A stretch of DNA of 64,000 nt from Anarhynchus alexandrinus (lineage: Eukaryota > Chordata > Aves > Charadriiformes > Charadriidae): NCBI GenBank assembly GCA_008711295.1, contig VUYV01000100.1, positions 989,106 to 1,053,105 of the forward strand. Direction: 5' to 3'. The notes beneath the pieces are model-generated. The model saw only the letters and a list, made by a program, of their open reading frames with translations. It did not search any database and was not told where the DNA came from. Positions within the stretch are counted from its first letter, which is position 1. Each line of letters opens with the position of its first letter. Shown here one piece after another: positions 60,131-64,000 of the stretch. The position numbers and the translations under genes are program-made.

Positions 60131-62367
60131 ACACTAGATAAAGGTAGAATAACCAGTTCTGTGTTTGAAACTGCTTTCAAAATAACTCCAAGTCATAGTT
60201 TTTCCTTTGTAACAGTGGAACACCTCCTTCATCCAACAAAGAAAACTTAATCCAAGAGCAGTTGGCTTAAAAATAGTGACATGACTGAGTGCTTGCAGTT
60301 CTTTTGCTCTTTGTGGATTTGGTTGTCATTAGTCTCATTTGGGTCTGATTTCCTGAGGAACAACCTGGGAACCAGTGATGCTCAGGAATGCACAAGCTGT
60401 GTGAAAGTGCTTTTGTATTTTGACCTGAAAAATTACTGGAATGTCCAGCACTGAGGGGAGATAAAGATTATATGATCCTAAATTGTTTTATGTTGAAATC
60501 TCAAAAGAATAGCTCTAGAAATGTCAGGCCCCACTTAAACCCTAACTCTATCTCTGTTTTTGTCTTTCCCCCGATACAATCCTGTTTACAAACCAATGTA
60601 AATATGAAAAAAAAAACAGTAGTATTTTTCTCTAGACCTTTAGCCCATGAGCTGGATCTGGATCCCCTACTCAATCTACCTCCAATTTATGTTCAACAAC
60701 AGAAATATAAGAATATTTTTGCTATGATCGTCTCTTTCTGCAATATCAGACAACTGTTAAAGATCAGGGTTTATTTTTTTCTTCTAATGGCACATCGGTA
60801 AAACAGAACACATAAGTATATGCATCATGGCACAGTTCATTCCATATTTGAAGCCAAGCAGAATTTACCACATTATAAATTTCCAATCTTCCTCCTATTG
60901 TTCCAAAAGACTGAATACCCTCTTTAATATTCCTCAGTCATCCCCAGCCCCAGAAGCGAGCATGCCAATGTATTACTGACACAGCACCTGCCCTATTTTC
61001 CCTTACCCAATTTTTGCTGTGCCTGTGGTAGATGCACTCTGTGATATAAGTTGACAGCAATGCCCAAAGTAACCTCGCTACCCATTAGAATAACTTCTAA
61101 AACATGCCATAATCGGGCATAGAAAGTATATTCTGTGCCACTCAATAGATCCACTAAGGCTTAAGTGCTTCTGCTGCTAAGCGTAGCCTTTCTAAAGTGG
61201 AAAAAAAAAAATCCCCTCTGCAACTGAAAAGCCACTGTAAACATTCTGGTGGTTAGAGTTGATGTGTAGTTTTCTTTCCACGCTTAAAACTGCAATTAAA
61301 TGCTTCTTTGAAACTCTTCAAATCCATATAAAGGATAAGTATCGTATGTTTTGGATTCAGTGATTTAAATATAATGGCGAAGACACAGATTAAATAGAAT
61401 TCCTAATTAAATATTACCTGATTACATACTGGAAAGTTAGTAGGATAACAGGCTCTTTTGAGCTTTGCCCCTAATGTGTTGTCAGAAGAGTGGTTCTGAA
61501 AACTTGATGTGGTGGTGATAGGAATGAAACTATTTTCTGGTCAAAATGTTTACTGGCCATTGCTGGTTTTATCAATGCCCTTGCTATACGGAAATATGAC
61601 TCGAAAAGTTTAGGAGAACACTTTATTCTCTAGAATCAACAATAGGTGAATCGTTTGTCTTGAGTGTGTGCTGATTAGCCTTTCAAGTTACATTTTGTTT
61701 CCCCTACTGTTTTTTTTTCCTTATTTTGACCAGATTCCTCTTTCTTTCCTAGCCAGAATCAGAATCTACTGCCAAAAGCTACCCAGCTACTGTCAAAAGC
61801 AGCATCTGTGTTCTTACACTTTCCACTCTTCTGCCTTTTTGTTGCTGATGCCTCTCCTATGTTGGATCTCATTGCATTGTTCAGGCTGGATGAACCAGTT
61901 GATCTTTCCTGTCTAATGGCAAGCTCATCTTTCTGGTTGTTGGGAATTATATTTTCTATTACATGAGGAAGTTGAGATGATTCACCCTGCAGCCAGGTAG
62001 CTGTGAGGGGAGGCAGAGGGCAGCAGAATAGCCAGCACCTTTGGCCATAAGCCCCATTTAGAACAAATCAAGTATATTTACACATATTGTGGTTATTCAG
62101 TTAAATATGTGGATTATTTACACATATAAAAGGTTGATATACCTCCACTGTCACTAGCAAGAACTGAACTCAGGAACTTTGGGCTATTTTATCTTTGGAA
62201 GATAGATAATAAATATAGAGCATGAAATATGCATAGACAGCCTGTTGGTGTTATGGTCTATTGTTGGGTTTGTGTGCTTCTCTTGCAGGGACAATAACCA
62301 TGCTCAACAAACTATAACTTATGATGTTTGCCATATTAGAAAACTGAATCCCCTGTCTCTTTAAGTT

Positions 62368-62402
62368 GGGGGGGGGAGGTATGTGTTTGTTTGTTTGTTT
62401 TT
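62368..62402. repeat. G9 run and (GTTT)n tract
   Basis: Nine G, a short spacer, then about four GTTT units. It is low complexity. Confidence 0.85.
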
Positions 62403-62686
62403 AAGCTAAATTTAAATGTTGATTTAAATTATTGGTGAGAGACAGTATTTTCATGTGTGCTAAATTCTGTTTACTTAATTGGCAGCATACTGCTTAACTC
62501 TCAGAGAGGTGTCTGGGCTAACATCTTCCTAACAAACAGACTGATTATGAAAAACACATAGCTCAGCACACAGAAAATGTAAGGAATTTTGAACCAAGAA
62601 GAAAATAATCTGGTAGAACACTCATTCACAAATATTTAATTGTTGATCTCGACCAATATATCTAAAATAAGCCTATAGTGATTTGA

Positions 62687-62702
62687 TTTTTTTTTTTTTT
62701 TT
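62687..62702. repeat. T16 homopolymer
   Basis: Sixteen consecutive T residues with no retroposon body visible next to them. Confidence 0.95.
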
Positions 62703-64000
62703 GCTTATCCAATTTGATGTCATGTAAAATCTGAATGCATTTGATTTCTAGTCCTTAGGTCATTTACTTAGGGCCAGAATGTTTCATAATTCACAATGGC
62801 TACCCTTATATTTGCTCATTTACAAGGTAGCTCTCTCTGGCTTACGCAACTAAAGCTCGAGATAATCAATTGCCAACATTATCAGATTATTTTTTTAAAA
62901 CGCATTTGACTGCATCCTTCAATGTTCCTGAAATCATAGCTGACTGAAAGCAGTGATATCGGTGACATTTTCACATATATTGTGCTCACTCACAAGCTAC
63001 ATTTTAAATTAAAAGAAAAGGTATGGATTCAGCATTTGTACTAAAGACATAAATATTTCAAATATTTGTGAAATAAATACGTAATCAAAACTTTCATTCA
63101 TTGACATTTAAATAAAAACCATCATTAGAGACCTTTCCCGATCAAATGAAAACTATACACAAAGCAATACAATATGGTTATAAACCTTGACAACAAATTC
63201 TATAAGGTTTATCTGTGACACTGTGAGAAATGGGGATGGGTTTCCTTTTAAAGACTTTTAAGAAGAGAAATAGCTGCTGTCATTCCTTTTCCCAATGACA
63301 GCTTGTCGTATCATTCGGATTTTACCTTCTTGGGCAAGACACCAGGTTGATGTTTACACATTAAACAGTATTTATCATACTGTTTAACTTCTAATGTTGC
63401 TTCATAATATATGAAAGACCATTCTAAAATCTGTTTTTTCTTCTATGAAAACTAATTTTAATATTATTATTATAAAATGTTTCTTTAGTGTCATTATAAC
63501 AATGTTAGTATCTATCTATATATAATCTATATATATCTATAAATCTGTTTAAATGTTTAGTAATAATTTAGGGAACAAAGCCATGTAGAAATCCAGACTC
63601 CAGACAAGAAATATTTAACACTTCAGTCTCATTGATTTCAGCTGACGTTTGAAACCTTTCTGTCTTCATGGATCTAAAAGCCAGTATTTTCTTCTACCTA
63701 TAATAAACTGAGGTTTCCATTTAAGATTCAGCAACTTACACCCTCAACAGAACAAAATAAGGGCCTGACAGAGTCACCATCAGTATTTCTCAGAAAATGT
63801 TAGCTATGTTGGTCCTAGTATATTGATTTGATTGAAAGGTGTTTGTTCAGCTTCTTGCCATTGATAACATCAATTGACAGATCAAGACAAGGTATTAAAT
63901 TATTTAGATTTTTTTCTTCCTCTTAGAACTCACTGGGATCATTGCACAATAGCTGTTTGCAGAGGGAATTTCAGAGGACGGAGGGTCAGCTGTGCAATAA

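Larger units (their letters stand above)
60131..64000. other. Non-coding stretch, no gene recognised
   Basis: A/T-rich DNA with a G9 run and (GTTT)n at 62,368-62,402, a T16 run at 62,687-62,702, and (TATC)/(TA)-rich sequence at 63,512-63,542. A possible conserved patch lies at about 62,840-62,990 (GATAATCAATTGCC, GATATCGGTGAC). No gene is recognised. Confidence 0.55.

Noticed and set aside
1..64000. tRNA, rRNA, CRISPR arrays, operons, bacterial promoters
   Set aside because: No cloverleaf-type A/B-box pairs, rRNA cores or regularly spaced repeats were seen. Prokaryotic features are not expected given the avian CR1 content.

Overview
This window looks like AT-rich, gene-poor nuclear DNA from a bird. 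A crocodilian or turtle is a weaker alternative. The diagnostic evidence is the retrotransposon content. At least four copies of the CR1 LINE family carry the avian-type 3' end: the block ending in 'cttccaacc..aac.attctatg', followed by tandem terminal octamers of the type ATTCTATG. One copy also encodes the sauropsid CR1 ORF1 esterase and the start of the ORF2 endonuclease. The rest shows scattered microsatellites, homopolymer runs, long stretches of unique-looking sequence and no operon-like gene packing, which fits a vertebrate gene desert or a very large intron.

I recognise no host protein-coding gene, rRNA, tRNA or CRISPR array. The open frames outside CR1 are short (about 60 to 150 codons), fall on both strands and show no family motif. 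I read them as chance frames. Single exons of a large host gene cannot be excluded by eye.

Layout: 1-8.6 kb is non-coding, with two candidate conserved non-coding elements (about 1.84-2.11 kb and 4.49-4.70 kb). A 5'-truncated CR1 3' end lies at 8.60-8.77 kb. The 8.8-15.7 kb stretch is non-coding, with a (CTT)n array at 9.4 kb. An old, eroded CR1/L3-like fragment lies at 15.70-16.11 kb. The 16.1-29.5 kb stretch is non-coding and holds a CpG-bearing, homeobox-motif-rich candidate regulatory cluster (20.76-21.26 kb) and a perfect 28-bp palindrome (26.22 kb). The most structured locus is 29.5-31.1 kb. There, an internally deleted CR1 carries an eroded ORF1 esterase, about 45 residues of ORF2 endonuclease and then the 3' UTR. 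It runs into a roughly 100-bp (ATGGT)n/(ATGCT)n array and then a second, different CR1 3' end. The 31.1-50.8 kb stretch is non-coding. A second, much smaller deletion derivative of CR1 lies at 50.84-51.03 kb, with an intact 48-codon piece of the ORF1 C-terminus joined almost directly to the CR1 terminus. The 51.0-64.0 kb stretch is non-coding, with a 22-base G run beside an ambiguous base at 58.1 kb and an unidentified GC-richer patch at 59.6-60.1 kb.

Nothing here amounts to a new biological system. The observations most worth checking are the two CR1 copies that kept the ORF1 esterase region and the 3' terminus but lost the reverse transcriptase, the CR1-to-microsatellite-to-CR1 junction, and the candidate regulatory islands.
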